This document shows, piece by piece, positions 29,993 to 38,335 of a stretch of 64,000 bases of DNA; position 1 is the stretch's first letter; each line of letters starts with the position of its first letter. The notes under the pieces are model-generated. The model was not told where the DNA came from, did not search any database, and saw only the letters and a program-made list of their open reading frames with translations. Location of the stretch: NCBI GenBank assembly GCA_030150405.1, contig JASLFU010000004.1, positions 40,772 to 104,771 on the forward strand. Reading direction: 5' to 3'. A program made the position numbers and the translations under genes. The stretch comes from Ignatzschineria sp. GTDB lineage: Bacteria > Pseudomonadota > Gammaproteobacteria > Cardiobacteriales > Wohlfahrtiimonadaceae.

Positions 29993-30793
29993 ATGTCAAT
30001 TAGAGCGCTCTTCCTCGATCTTGATGGAACTAGCCTGAATGATAATAACGCCCTTTCCCCCGCCTTAACTAAGATCTTAACCCACCTAAAAGCCAAAGGG
30101 ATTGAGATTATCTTTAGCACGGGGCGCAGCTTTGCGGGCTCAAAACTCTTTGCCGAAGCGATCGGCGGGACTAACTACATCATTAATTACAATGGTGCTC
30201 GGGTTTTCGATTTTAAAAATAATCGGGTTTTAAGTGAAACCACGCTACCAAAACCTGTGCTTGAAAAGGTCTTTACCTTTGCCGATGAGTTTCGCCACTC
30301 CCCTATTTTTTACCATAACAACATTATCTATACGAAAGATGGCAAAGCACATCACTACACCTGCCCCGGAGAGCGATTTGAGGTCTTAACGCCCCATCAT
30401 GACTGGGTTAATGAGACCCTAACGAAAGCGCTTTTTATAGTGCCTGAAGAGAAGATGGATGAGCGCCGACTGATTGCGACCGATTACTTTAATGATGCCT
30501 CTGTCTACACTTCGGCACACACCTATTTAGAGATCATGCCTAAAGGTATTAATAAATCGGTGGGAGCTCAACATGTTTTAGAGCGGCTTAATCTCGGGCC
30601 CGAAAATTGCGTCGCCTTTGGGGATCAGCTCAACGACTTTGAGCTCTTAAAATTTGTGAAGCATCCCTTTGTAATGGCCAATGCCACCGATCATCTTCTA
30701 AAGCATTTCCCAGATCGTATTGTGCCTAAAAATATTGAAGATGGAGTGGCAAAAACGCTCGATGAAATCTTCGAGCTTGGCTTCTTTAAATAA
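29993..30793 (+). CDS. Cof-type HAD-family phosphatase
   Basis: Haloacid-dehalogenase superfamily hydrolase of the Cof/YbiV type, acting on sugar phosphates or other small phosphates. The 266-residue protein has motif I FLDLDGTSL with D9 and D11, motif II FSTGRSF, and the late motif GDQLNDFELLKF near 205. A type IIB cap is inserted in the middle (about 85-185). AGAAGGA lies nine bases before the ATG. The substrate cannot be told from sequence. It is transcribed away from hfq. Confidence 0.85.
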   Translation: MSIRALFLDLDGTSLNDNNALSPALTKILTHLKAKGIEIIFSTGRSFAGSKLFAEAIGGTNYIINYNGARVFDFKNNRVLSETTLPKPVLEKVFTFADEFRHSPIFYHNNIIYTKDGKAHHYTCPGERFEVLTPHHDWVNETLTKALFIVPEEKMDERRLIATDYFNDASVYTSAHTYLEIMPKGINKSVGAQHVLERLNLGPENCVAFGDQLNDFELLKFVKHPFVMANATDHLLKHFPDRIVPKNIEDGVAKTLDEIFELGFFK

Positions 30794-30890
30794 ACTTTAA
30801 CGAAATCTATGAACATGACGGGGCATCCCCCCGCAAAGTTCATCGAATTCTCAACTTAACGCTGTACGAGATTACTGTAAGAGATTAAAT

Positions 30891-31703
30891 ATGAATTCTA
30901 AAAGGCTAAATAATTCTATGTCTGATACATCCAATTTTAAACTGCTCTTTCGCCGCTTTACGCTGATGTTTATCCTTTTCCTTCTTGTCCCGATTATCAC
31001 TTGGGCCATTGGCTGGCAGTGGACGGCGGATCAAAAATATCACACTCTACTCGATCCTCTTCTCTTTCTCATTACGGAAACAGGCTCAGCCCCCATCTAT
31101 GCGGCGCTGGTCTCTTTAATCTTGGCCATCCTCTTAAGTATGATGTGCAAAAAAGCTCAGCATCATTGGGTACTGATCTTTCTTTCTGTCTTTCTTCTCC
31201 ATGCCGGAACGCAAGTGATTAAGAGCTCGCTAAAAGTAATCTACCAGGAGCCTCGCCCCTATATGAGCTATATGGTAGAAAAAGGGGTAGAGCTTGAACC
31301 TTTCTACGAGGAATCACGCCGGGAGCGAGGTTTAATTATTGCGGAAAATCTACTAGAAGAGAAACATACACCGAGCTACCTTCAGCACCATTGGGAGAGC
31401 GAAACTGGGTTCTCTTTCCCCTCGGGGCATACAATCTTTGCCGTTACATGGGCCTTTATCTTTGTAGGGTTTTTAACCCGTGAACGCCATTTTAAATCCC
31501 GCATGGTGATGGGGGCGATCTCACTTTGGGCGATATTGATGATGATCAGTCGCCTACGCTTTGGTATGCACTACCCTATCGATCTTCTAACAAGTACTAT
31601 CTTTGCCTATATTATCTCGCTCTTTTTCTTCTATTATTTAGCGAAACGGGATACTGTAGTTGATGATGCTTTCTTAGCCGGAGAGCCTGAAAACCCCTTC
31701 TAA
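30891..31703 (+). CDS. pgpB: PgpB-like PAP2 lipid phosphatase
   Basis: Integral membrane phosphatase that dephosphorylates phosphatidylglycerophosphate and undecaprenyl pyrophosphate. The 270-residue protein has six membrane helices and the three PAP2 motifs: K..YQEPRPY near 115-124, FPSGHT near 178-183 and SRLRFGMHYPIDLL near 220-233. The region FYEESRRERGLIIAENLLEEKHTPSYLQHHW closely parallels E. coli PgpB. The first ATG is kept since a later one has no ribosome site. A nested hairpin lies in the 97-bp gap upstream. Confidence 0.9.
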   Translation: MNSKRLNNSMSDTSNFKLLFRRFTLMFILFLLVPIITWAIGWQWTADQKYHTLLDPLLFLITETGSAPIYAALVSLILAILLSMMCKKAQHHWVLIFLSVFLLHAGTQVIKSSLKVIYQEPRPYMSYMVEKGVELEPFYEESRRERGLIIAENLLEEKHTPSYLQHHWESETGFSFPSGHTIFAVTWAFIFVGFLTRERHFKSRMVMGAISLWAILMMISRLRFGMHYPIDLLTSTIFAYIISLFFFYYLAKRDTVVDDAFLAGEPENPF

Positions 31704-31790
31704 CTTCAGTAAAAATCTCTAGCTTAAAATCTGAGTTATATCGGCAAAATAGCCAAACCATTTTCAACCTTTATCTATAGAGAGGAATTT

Positions 31791-32555
31791 ATGCTTTTTT
31801 TATTATCGCCTGCAAAAACGCTCGATGAGAATACGCTTCCCCCCTTAGCCTCCCTGGATCAACCTGCGCTTTTAGAGCATTCTCAGGTGTTGGTCGATAT
31901 CTTAAAAGAGTACTCTTCAGAAGATATTCAGAGCTTAATGAAGGTCTCTGAACGCATTGCAGATCTCAATGTGGAGCGTTTTCAAAACTACTCTACCCCC
32001 TTTACCAGTGAAAATGCCAAGCCTGCGATCTATCTCTTTAAAGGAGATGTTTACAATGGGCTCTCAGCTTATGATCTTCCTAAAAAGAGTATTGAGTATC
32101 TTCAGGAGCATCTTATTATCCTCTCGGGCCTTTATGGCGCGATTCGTGCTCTTGACCTTATCTACCCCTATCGTCTCGAGATGGGAACTCGCTTAGAGAA
32201 TGAGCGCGGGAAAAATCTCTATGAATTCTGGGGGAATATTGTTACCGATTATGTCAACACTCTTGTTGAAGAGAGCGGCGCAAAGTGCATTATCAATTTA
32301 GCCTCGAATGAATATTTTAAAGTACTCAATGTCGATCGCCTAAAGGCGCGGGTTGTGACGCCTATCTTTAAAGATTTTAACAACGGCGAATATAAAGTGA
32401 TCGGCGTCTATGCCAAGAAAGCTCGGGGGCTCATGGCACGCTTTGCAAGCCAAAACAATATCACCGAGCTTGCTGAGCTTAAAAAGTTTAATATGGAGGG
32501 CTACGCCTATAAACCGAACGATGTAACGGGCGAAATCGTCTTTATTCGCGGCTAA
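31791..32555 (+). CDS. yaaA: YaaA peroxide-stress protein
   Basis: DUF328/YaaA family protein that binds DNA and limits oxidative damage by lowering free iron. The 254-residue protein opens MLFLLSPAKTLDE, the family hallmark. It contains SERIADLNVERF, PAIYLFKGDVYNGLSAYDL, LSGLYGAIRALDLIYPYRLEMGT and INLASNEYFK. AGAGAGGA lies eight bases before the ATG. orn follows after 59 bp with a terminator-promoter overlap. Confidence 0.94.
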   Translation: MLFLLSPAKTLDENTLPPLASLDQPALLEHSQVLVDILKEYSSEDIQSLMKVSERIADLNVERFQNYSTPFTSENAKPAIYLFKGDVYNGLSAYDLPKKSIEYLQEHLIILSGLYGAIRALDLIYPYRLEMGTRLENERGKNLYEFWGNIVTDYVNTLVEESGAKCIINLASNEYFKVLNVDRLKARVVTPIFKDFNNGEYKVIGVYAKKARGLMARFASQNNITELAELKKFNMEGYAYKPNDVTGEIVFIRG

Positions 32556-32571
32556 TCGATCTCTCAAAGTA

Positions 32572-32580
32572 TGGTAAACT
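32572..32580 (+). promoter_or_regulatory. Extended -10 promoter of orn
   Basis: TGGTAAACT has TG, one spacer base and the hexamer TAAACT (32575-32580). No -35 match is seen 16-18 bases upstream. Expected transcription start is near 32587, inside the 5' arm of the terminator hairpin, so transcripts from here should not form that hairpin. Confidence 0.5.
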
Positions 32581-32614
32581 CTTAGCTTCTTTTTACTGAA
32601 GCTAAGAGTTTTTT
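32576..32614 (+). terminator. Terminator hairpin abutting the orn start codon
   Basis: AAACTCTTAGCTTC (32576-32589) pairs perfectly with GAAGCTAAGAGTTT (32598-32611) around an 8-base loop, followed by TTT and then the orn ATG at 32615. It has the form of an intrinsic terminator of yaaA. The orn ribosome site (AAGAG, 32604-32608) is in the 3' arm. Confidence 0.82.
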
Positions 32615-33166
32615 ATGCAAGCAGAGAGCAACCTTTTATGGATCGACCTTGAGATGACAGGGCTCGATGAAGAGATTCACCATATTATTGAGATCGCTTC
32701 GATCATCACCGATAAAGATCTTAATGTATTGGCAGAAGGGCCTAATATCGCCATCCATCAACCCGATGAAATTTTAGAACTAATGGATGATTGGTGTAGA
32801 ACCACCCATGGCGAATCGGGGCTTACTGCTCGGGTGAAGGCAAGCCAATACACTGTAGAAGAGGCGATGGGGGCGACACTCTCCTTTGTTCAACAATGGA
32901 TCCCCCCAGGCAAGTCTCCACTATGTGGTAATAGTATCGGTACCGATCGCCGCTTTATTAAAAAATATATGCCCGAACTCGATCAATATTGCCATTACAG
33001 AAACATTGATGTGAGCTCCTTTAAAGAGGTGGTCAATCGCTGGTATAGCGCCCCTAAAACATATGAGAAGAAGGGGACTCATCTCGCCTTAGATGATATT
33101 CGAGAATCCATTGCAGAGCTTGCCTTTATCCGCCAACACTACTTTAAAGTAGATCAAGCGGAGTAA
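32615..33166 (+). CDS. orn: Oligoribonuclease
   Basis: 3'-5' exonuclease of the DEDDh class that degrades 2-5 base RNA fragments, essential in many gammaproteobacteria. The 183-residue protein has IDLEMTGLD with D11 and E13, [19 protein letters not shown] near 108-126, and the late [13 protein letters not shown] carrying the last acid. The sequence is very close to E. coli Orn, which supports this ATG even though a T run directly precedes it; AAGAG six bases upstream can serve as ribosome site. Confidence 0.96.
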   Translation: MQAESNLLWIDLEMTGLDEEIHHIIEIASIITDKDLNVLAEGPNIAIHQPDEILELMDDWCRTTHGESGLTARVKASQYTVEEAMGATLSFVQQWIPPGKSPLCGNSIGTDRRFIKKYMPELDQYCHYRNIDVSSFKEVVNRWYSAPKTYEKKGTHLALDDIRESIAELAFIRQHYFKVDQAE

Positions 33167-33194
33167 CTTACATCCGGCCATAAAAGGAGCGCTT

Positions 33195-33671
33195 ATGCAT
33201 CACCCTAAAATCACCCTTAAAACGCCGTGGCAATTTCTTGCATCCGGTTTTGGAGCAGGATTATCCCCCATTGCCCCCGGCACGATGGGAACATTCATGG
33301 CGATCCCCCTCTGGTGGTTACTGGCACAATTGCCTCTCTGGGGGTATCTCATTATGCTCTTCATACTGGCCATTGCCGGCATTGTGATCTGCCAGAAAGC
33401 AAGTGATGAGCTTGGTGTGCATGATCACGGCGGGATTGTGTGGGATGAGTTTGTCGGTTATTGGATCACCATGATTGCAGCCCCCCTCTCTTGGAGTGCA
33501 GTGATTTTAGGTTTTCTCTATTTTAGACTCTTCGATATTCTCAAACCGTGGCCTATAAAAGTTGCTGACGCCAAAGTCTCTGGCGGATTTGGCATTATGG
33601 TAGATGATATGATCGCCGGACTTTTTGCACTGCTCTCTCTGCACGTTACCCTCTATGTCTGGCCTTTTTAA
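33195..33671 (+). CDS. pgpA: Phosphatidylglycerophosphatase A
   Basis: Membrane enzyme that dephosphorylates phosphatidylglycerophosphate to phosphatidylglycerol. The 158-residue protein has GFGAGLSPIAPGTMGTFMAIPLWW (about 18-41), a membrane helix, IVWDEFVGYWITM near 80-92 and FRLFDILKPWPI near 113-124, all conserved PgpA blocks. It lies 28 bp after orn and 33 bp before the nuclease gene. pgpB is three genes upstream, so two PGP phosphatases are encoded close together. Confidence 0.93.
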   Translation: MHHPKITLKTPWQFLASGFGAGLSPIAPGTMGTFMAIPLWWLLAQLPLWGYLIMLFILAIAGIVICQKASDELGVHDHGGIVWDEFVGYWITMIAAPLSWSAVILGFLYFRLFDILKPWPIKVADAKVSGGFGIMVDDMIAGLFALLSLHVTLYVWPF

Positions 33672-33704
33672 TTTGCTTTTAAAGTTAACGATTGACCTTC
33701 CATT

Positions 33705-34502
33705 ATGAAAAATAGACAGATGAATCAGATTCTCCGCTACATTCGTAACTATCTGCGTAAAGAGCAAAGACGTAGCAAAAGCCTTGGTGCAATGGTCTTC
33801 TTTGGGCTGCTGGCAGCAATTTTAGGCTTATTTGTCCACGATCAACAGACACCCGAAACCAAAAATAGCGCCAAGATTGCCCAAATCTACCAGAAAGAAC
33901 GCCCCTATAAATGCGCGCTTAATCGTGTTATCGATGGGGATTCTGTGATCTTAGAGTGCGATGTCCCTGCGCCCCGTAAAGAGGAGGGAAATCTTATCGA
34001 CTCTGCAATCGACGCGGTTAAAGATCTTGTTATTAGCGCATCTCCGGAGTTAGAAAAGATCGCCAAAAGCTCCAACACTGGGCAAAGAGCAGACGCTCCA
34101 ACCGTTAAACAGAAAACGGAGATCCGTGTTTGGGGGATTGATGCTCCTGAATTAGGGCAAAAACCTTGGGGGGATCGATCTAAAAAAGAGATGCAAAGTT
34201 TAACAGGCAAAAAAGGCTCCCCTATCACCTTATATGTGCGGGATATTGACCAATACAATCGCGTGGTCGGCCAACTTTATAGCGGGCATCTTACAAAATC
34301 ACAATTCACTCAATCTCGCGATCTTGGCTTACAACTTGTAAAAGCAGGGGAAGCCGTGGTCTATAGGCGTTTTAATCGAGACCCTGCCTATCAAAAAGCG
34401 GCCGAAAATGCGCAAGCGAAAGCTCTCGGTATCTGGAGCACACCAGGGGATCAGCAAGATCCTGGGAAATGGCGACAACTTAACGGCCGAAATGTCGAGT
34501 AA
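33705..34502 (+). CDS. Membrane-anchored thermonuclease-like protein with insertion
   Basis: Staphylococcal-nuclease (SNase) fold protein. The 265-residue protein has a basic N-terminus, one membrane helix (about 25-45), and then an SNase domain: RVIDGDSVIL (about 71-80), IRVWGIDAPELG with the catalytic-type Arg and Glu, and YNRVVGQLY with the second Arg. Between the first two blocks is an insert of about 55 residues, where classical SNases have about ten. Residues lining the active site are kept, so activity is plausible. It would face the periplasm or medium. Substrate, DNA or RNA, is unknown. Confidence 0.78.
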   Translation: MKNRQMNQILRYIRNYLRKEQRRSKSLGAMVFFGLLAAILGLFVHDQQTPETKNSAKIAQIYQKERPYKCALNRVIDGDSVILECDVPAPRKEEGNLIDSAIDAVKDLVISASPELEKIAKSSNTGQRADAPTVKQKTEIRVWGIDAPELGQKPWGDRSKKEMQSLTGKKGSPITLYVRDIDQYNRVVGQLYSGHLTKSQFTQSRDLGLQLVKAGEAVVYRRFNRDPAYQKAAENAQAKALGIWSTPGDQQDPGKWRQLNGRNVE

Positions 34503-34529
34503 AAAGGCGTATTACTCTCTCTTGTAACC

Positions 34530-34551
34530 TGGTAAAATAGCCCTCTTTACC
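34530..34551 (+). promoter_or_regulatory. Extended -10 and dyad upstream of mlaE
   Basis: TGGTAAAAT (34530-34538) is an extended -10, and GGTAAA (34531-34536) pairs with TTTACC (34546-34551) around nine bases. The element is like those at ndk and orn. About 90 bases of leader separate it from the mlaE ATG; I see nothing else in that stretch. Confidence 0.4.
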
Positions 34552-34640
34552 GTTTGATTTCTAACGCACTAAAATAGATCGATGGACTCTCATCGAGCAT
34601 AACGAAACATAACTTAACGCGAGAGCAATTTTACGAATCT

Positions 34641-35759
34641 ATGGCACAGATGATTACACTAGAGCAAAATCGGCTCTCCCTCTCGGGGGAGTGGGTACTT
34701 GCCCATCTTACAGATATTAAGGCACAAATCGCTGCGCTTAATTTAAGTTCGCAGACGATTGAGCAGTTAATCGTTGATGGGCGCCAATTGCAGTCGATCG
34801 ATACCTCTGGCTGCCAACAGATCTGCATTATTTTTGATGCTTTAGGCCTAGAAGATGCGACGATTGAATACCAAAATTTCGCGCCAAAGCATCTTGATCT
34901 TCTAAAATATATTAAAGCCCGCACCGATGATGCCGGTATTCAGAAAAAAGCCCCTAAAAATGAGCATGGATTGATCCATACCATTGGAGTAAAAAGCCAC
35001 GCCGCAATTGAAGAGATGCGACTCTTCATTCAATTTATTGGGGAAGTAACGGCGGTAATGTTTGGCAAATTACTCACCCCTTGGACCATTCGCTGGAAGC
35101 CCTTTTGGGCCAATATTCAGACAGCAGGCGTCTTAGCGCTCCCCATTATTGGTCTGCTAAACTTTCTTGTCGGTATGGTAATCGCCTATCAAGCAGGCTC
35201 GCTGTTACGAATGTTTGGGGCCAATATCTTTATTGTGGACTTTACGGCTGTTGCCGTGCTCCGTGTGCTTGGTCCCCTTTTAACGGCGATCATTATAGCG
35301 GGCCGAACAGGCTCTGCTTATGCCGCACAAATTGGGACAATGGTGGTAAATGAAGAGGTCGACGCCCTTGAGACCATCGGCATTCATCCCTACGATCAAT
35401 TAGTTGTGCCGAAGATGTTAGCCCTTGTGGTTGCCCTCCCCTTTTTAACGCTCTTTGCAGATGCCATGGCAATTTTTGGGGGGATGGTACTCTCCCATTT
35501 CTACCTTGATATCACCTTTGCGGAATTTATCGATACAGTGCCCAAATCGGTCACTTGGCGCTCATTAATGGTGAGTATTGTACAAGCCCCTGTGTTTGCC
35601 ATTATCATCACGCTTGTGGGCTGTCACCAAGGTTTCCAAGTAGCGGGAGGAGCAGATAGTGTAGGTAAACAGACCACTAAAGCGGTGGTACAATCGATCT
35701 TCCTTGTGATTATTTTTGTGGCGATCTTCTCTGTGATGATGCGCAAAGTAGGCTTATAA
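34641..35759 (+). CDS. mlaE: STAS-MlaE fusion, lipid-transport permease
   Basis: Permease of an MCE-type ABC transporter that moves phospholipids between membranes. The 372-residue protein joins an N-terminal STAS domain (about 1-95, with VDGRQLQSIDTSGCQQI), corresponding to the separate MlaB of E. coli, to a MlaE permease (about 120-372) with five to six helices and the block RVLGPLLTAIIIAGRTGSAYAAQIGTM. It starts a four-gene set with mlaF 10 bp later. Direction of transport cannot be read from sequence. Confidence 0.88.
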   Translation: MAQMITLEQNRLSLSGEWVLAHLTDIKAQIAALNLSSQTIEQLIVDGRQLQSIDTSGCQQICIIFDALGLEDATIEYQNFAPKHLDLLKYIKARTDDAGIQKKAPKNEHGLIHTIGVKSHAAIEEMRLFIQFIGEVTAVMFGKLLTPWTIRWKPFWANIQTAGVLALPIIGLLNFLVGMVIAYQAGSLLRMFGANIFIVDFTAVAVLRVLGPLLTAIIIAGRTGSAYAAQIGTMVVNEEVDALETIGIHPYDQLVVPKMLALVVALPFLTLFADAMAIFGGMVLSHFYLDITFAEFIDTVPKSVTWRSLMVSIVQAPVFAIIITLVGCHQGFQVAGGADSVGKQTTKAVVQSIFLVIIFVAIFSVMMRKVGL

Positions 35760-35769
35760 GGAGATAAAT

Positions 35770-36651
35770 ATGGTAAATAAGATCGATCTTCCACAACCTA
35801 GTTTCTCCGCCGATGTTAAACGAGCCCCTAAGACAAGTGAAGAGCTCCAACGCGCCTTTCGTGAAGCCCATAAAGGGGAGGAGAAGCCGGTAGTCATCCG
35901 CTTAGAGAATATCTATAACAGTTTTGGCACCCATGTTGTGCATGAAAACTTAAGCATGAATGTGCAAGAGGGAGAGCTTATCGCCCTTGTTGGCGGTTCT
36001 GGCTCGGGAAAGACCACCCTTTTACGAACGATTATTATGCTTTTACGCCCAACTCAAGGGCAAGTCTATCTCTTCGATGAACCTATTTGGGGCATCAGCC
36101 GTGAAGAACAGCAAAAATTTAAGCAGACTTTTGGGATGCTTTTTCAGGGTGGCGCACTCTTTAGCTCCTTAACAGTATTAGAAAATATTATGATCCCGCT
36201 GCAGGAGAATACCTCGCTCTCGCTTAAAGATATGGAAGAGATTGCGATGTTAAAACTTACCCTTTCTGGGCTACCTCCCCATGCAGCAAAACTCTACCCA
36301 AAAGAGCTTTCCGGGGGAATGTTAAAGCGAGCAAGCTTAGCGCGTGCATTGGCGTTAGATCCTAAACTTCTCTTTTTAGATGAGCCGACGGCAGGTTTAG
36401 ATCCTATCTCGGCCGGCGCGTTTGATGAGCTAATGTGCCAGCTTAAATCCTCTTTAAATTTAACCATCGTGATGGTGACCCACGATTTAGACTCGCTCTG
36501 GGCCACCACAGATAAAGTGGCCTTTTTAGGGGAGAAACGCTTAATCGCCTATGAACCTATGGCCGATTTAGTCCAAAACTCACATCCTTTAATTCAAGAA
36601 TATTTTCAAGGTCCTCGTGGCCGTGCAACAAGAGACGCATATGGAAAATAA
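35770..36651 (+). CDS. mlaF: MlaF-like ABC transporter ATPase
   Basis: ATPase of the lipid transporter. The 293-residue protein has a non-conserved N-terminal extension of about 40 residues, Walker A GGSGSGKTT (75-83), the Q loop in MLFQGGALFSSLTVLEN, signature LSGGMLKRASLARALA, Walker B LLFLDEPTAGLDP and the switch VTHD. The GGALFSSLTV wording is typical of MlaF. Its end overlaps the mlaD start by 11 bases. Confidence 0.9.
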   Translation: MVNKIDLPQPSFSADVKRAPKTSEELQRAFREAHKGEEKPVVIRLENIYNSFGTHVVHENLSMNVQEGELIALVGGSGSGKTTLLRTIIMLLRPTQGQVYLFDEPIWGISREEQQKFKQTFGMLFQGGALFSSLTVLENIMIPLQENTSLSLKDMEEIAMLKLTLSGLPPHAAKLYPKELSGGMLKRASLARALALDPKLLFLDEPTAGLDPISAGAFDELMCQLKSSLNLTIVMVTHDLDSLWATTDKVAFLGEKRLIAYEPMADLVQNSHPLIQEYFQGPRGRATRDAYGK

Positions 36652-37564
36652 ATTTAGTTATACATTAGTCGGTACCTTTGTGATCGGTTTTCTGCTCTTT
36701 TTCATAGGGCTAACCATCTGGCTTACAAGTGGTATGGAGAAAACAAAAACGCAAGAGTATCAAGTGATCACCAGTGAGTCTGTCTTAGGGCTCTCTGTCA
36801 ACTCACAGATCGATTATCGGGGGGTAAATATTGGTAAAGTCGCGGATATCTCTCTAAATAAGAATGATCCCCGATTTGTCACCATCACTCTCAATATTAA
36901 TGAAGGGACCCCCATTAAGAGTGATACCCGTGCAGTATTAATGAGCAAAGGGATCACCGGTTTAGTGGGCGTCAGCTTAACAGGCGGTACGCCAGAAGCG
37001 GACTTTTTAGTTCCTACGGAAGAGAACCCCATTCCCGTAATTATGAATGGCCCTTCCCTTTCAAAACGGCTCGATGAAGCGATCGACAACATCACTGATG
37101 CGCTTGATGATCTCTCCGATAAACTTGAGGATATCTTTACCCCCAATAATATCGAGAATTTCTCCAAAATTATGGCGAATGTAGAGTCCTTTACAGAAGA
37201 TCTCTCTAATGCGGGGCCACGTATTCAGAAGCTGACCGATAGCGCCTCTATTCTTGTGGAGAGCATGAAACCGCAGATGAAGCTAGCCACAGAATCGATC
37301 CATAAATTTGCCCAAAATCTCGATAATAGTTCAGATGATTTCAAGCAGTTTATCGATTCGTTAAATAGCGTTGTAAAGAATGCTAACGGGACCATTACCT
37401 CCTGGGGATCTTTTGCTAATCAGACCGATCGCAAATTACAAAATCTCTATCCGCTCCTTGAAACAGCGCTCTACAACTTCTCCTCCCTTATGGAAGAGTT
37501 TAAAGAGCAGCCAAACTCTGTGATTACCGGAAAGCCAAAGCCTAAAAGAGGCCCTGGCGAGTAG
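36641..37564 (+). CDS. mlaD: MlaD-like MCE-domain protein
   Basis: Inner-membrane anchored MCE protein that forms the lipid tunnel ring of the transporter. The 307-residue protein has a membrane helix (about 7-29), one MCE domain (about 38-118, with LGLSVNSQIDYRGVNIGKV and GITGLVGVSLTGG) and a long helical tail with coiled-coil character up to about 300. The reading frame is open eight codons earlier, but this ATG (overlapping mlaF) starts the MENKFSYTLVGTF family N-terminus. The tail is longer than in E. coli MlaD and resembles PqiB-type needle helices, though much shorter. Confidence 0.88.
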   Translation: MENKFSYTLVGTFVIGFLLFFIGLTIWLTSGMEKTKTQEYQVITSESVLGLSVNSQIDYRGVNIGKVADISLNKNDPRFVTITLNINEGTPIKSDTRAVLMSKGITGLVGVSLTGGTPEADFLVPTEENPIPVIMNGPSLSKRLDEAIDNITDALDDLSDKLEDIFTPNNIENFSKIMANVESFTEDLSNAGPRIQKLTDSASILVESMKPQMKLATESIHKFAQNLDNSSDDFKQFIDSLNSVVKNANGTITSWGSFANQTDRKLQNLYPLLETALYNFSSLMEEFKEQPNSVITGKPKPKRGPGE

Positions 37565-37676
37565 AGTATGAAAGATCAATCTAAACTATAAGCAACAGAA
37601 TGATGCAAGCAAGAAGCGATAGATTAAATCATCCACACTATTCTTAGGAATGATTAAAAAACAATTTGGAGTAAAG

Positions 37677-38273
37677 ATGAAACCCATGATGAAAAAACTT
37701 AGCACTTTTTTTGCCGCAGCCTTAATCATTGCTGGCTGCTCAAGCGGTGAAGTTAAGCAGCAATATGTTCTAGAGAGTAACGTTCACCCCTCCGTAGCAG
37801 TGGGTGCGCAGCTTCCGGCGATCTCCATCTCTTTAGTTCAATCGGTGGATTATGGCTCAACACTGATGGAGTATACCCGCGCTGAAAATGAGGTGGAATA
37901 CTTCACTAAGAGCGAATGGGCAGTTCCCCCAAGCAAAATGATCCAAAATCAGGTAACTCGTCTACTCAATAATAGCGGGCTCTTTAAAGATGTAGTGACG
38001 CATCCAAGCGATCTTAAAACACCACTTCGCCTCGATCTTCATCTTTTGGAGATGCGCCATTACTTCACAAGTCAGAAAGAGAGCCACGTTCAACTCGAGA
38101 TTCAAGCACGCTTAATCAATGGCGAAACAGGGAAGATTCTCAGCTCACACACTTATCGGGAGCAGGAACCTAGCCTCGAATATAATGCTGCTGGAGGCGT
38201 AAAAGCCTATAACATTGCTCTTGATCGCATCTTGCAACAGCTAGTGCGGGATCTTTCTCGGGGGCGTTATTAA
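37677..38273 (+). CDS. PqiC-like ABC-transporter auxiliary lipoprotein
   Basis: Probable outer-membrane lipoprotein partner of the MCE transporter. The 198-residue protein has a lipoprotein signal with lipobox IAGC near residue 22, followed by QYVLES and the fold PAISISLVQSVDYGSTLMEYTR...SEWAVPPSKMIQNQVTRLLNNSGLFKDV, which is the ABC_trans_aux/PqiC pattern (Y..yt....v.y....W..pp..m....l...l). GGAG is five bases before this ATG; an upstream ATG at 37650 has no properly spaced site. It replaces the mlaC seen in E. coli. Confidence 0.8.
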   Translation: MKPMMKKLSTFFAAALIIAGCSSGEVKQQYVLESNVHPSVAVGAQLPAISISLVQSVDYGSTLMEYTRAENEVEYFTKSEWAVPPSKMIQNQVTRLLNNSGLFKDVVTHPSDLKTPLRLDLHLLEMRHYFTSQKESHVQLEIQARLINGETGKILSSHTYREQEPSLEYNAAGGVKAYNIALDRILQQLVRDLSRGRY

Positions 38274-38335
38274 ACTCTATACAGAGTCATCGCCCTACCT
38301 GCAGCCTTTCAATTTAAATAACGCATAGAGGAAAG

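Noticed and set aside
34541..34640. A small RNA gene or attenuator in the mlaE leader
   Set aside because: Apart from the promoter dyad I found no stable stem with T run or conserved box.
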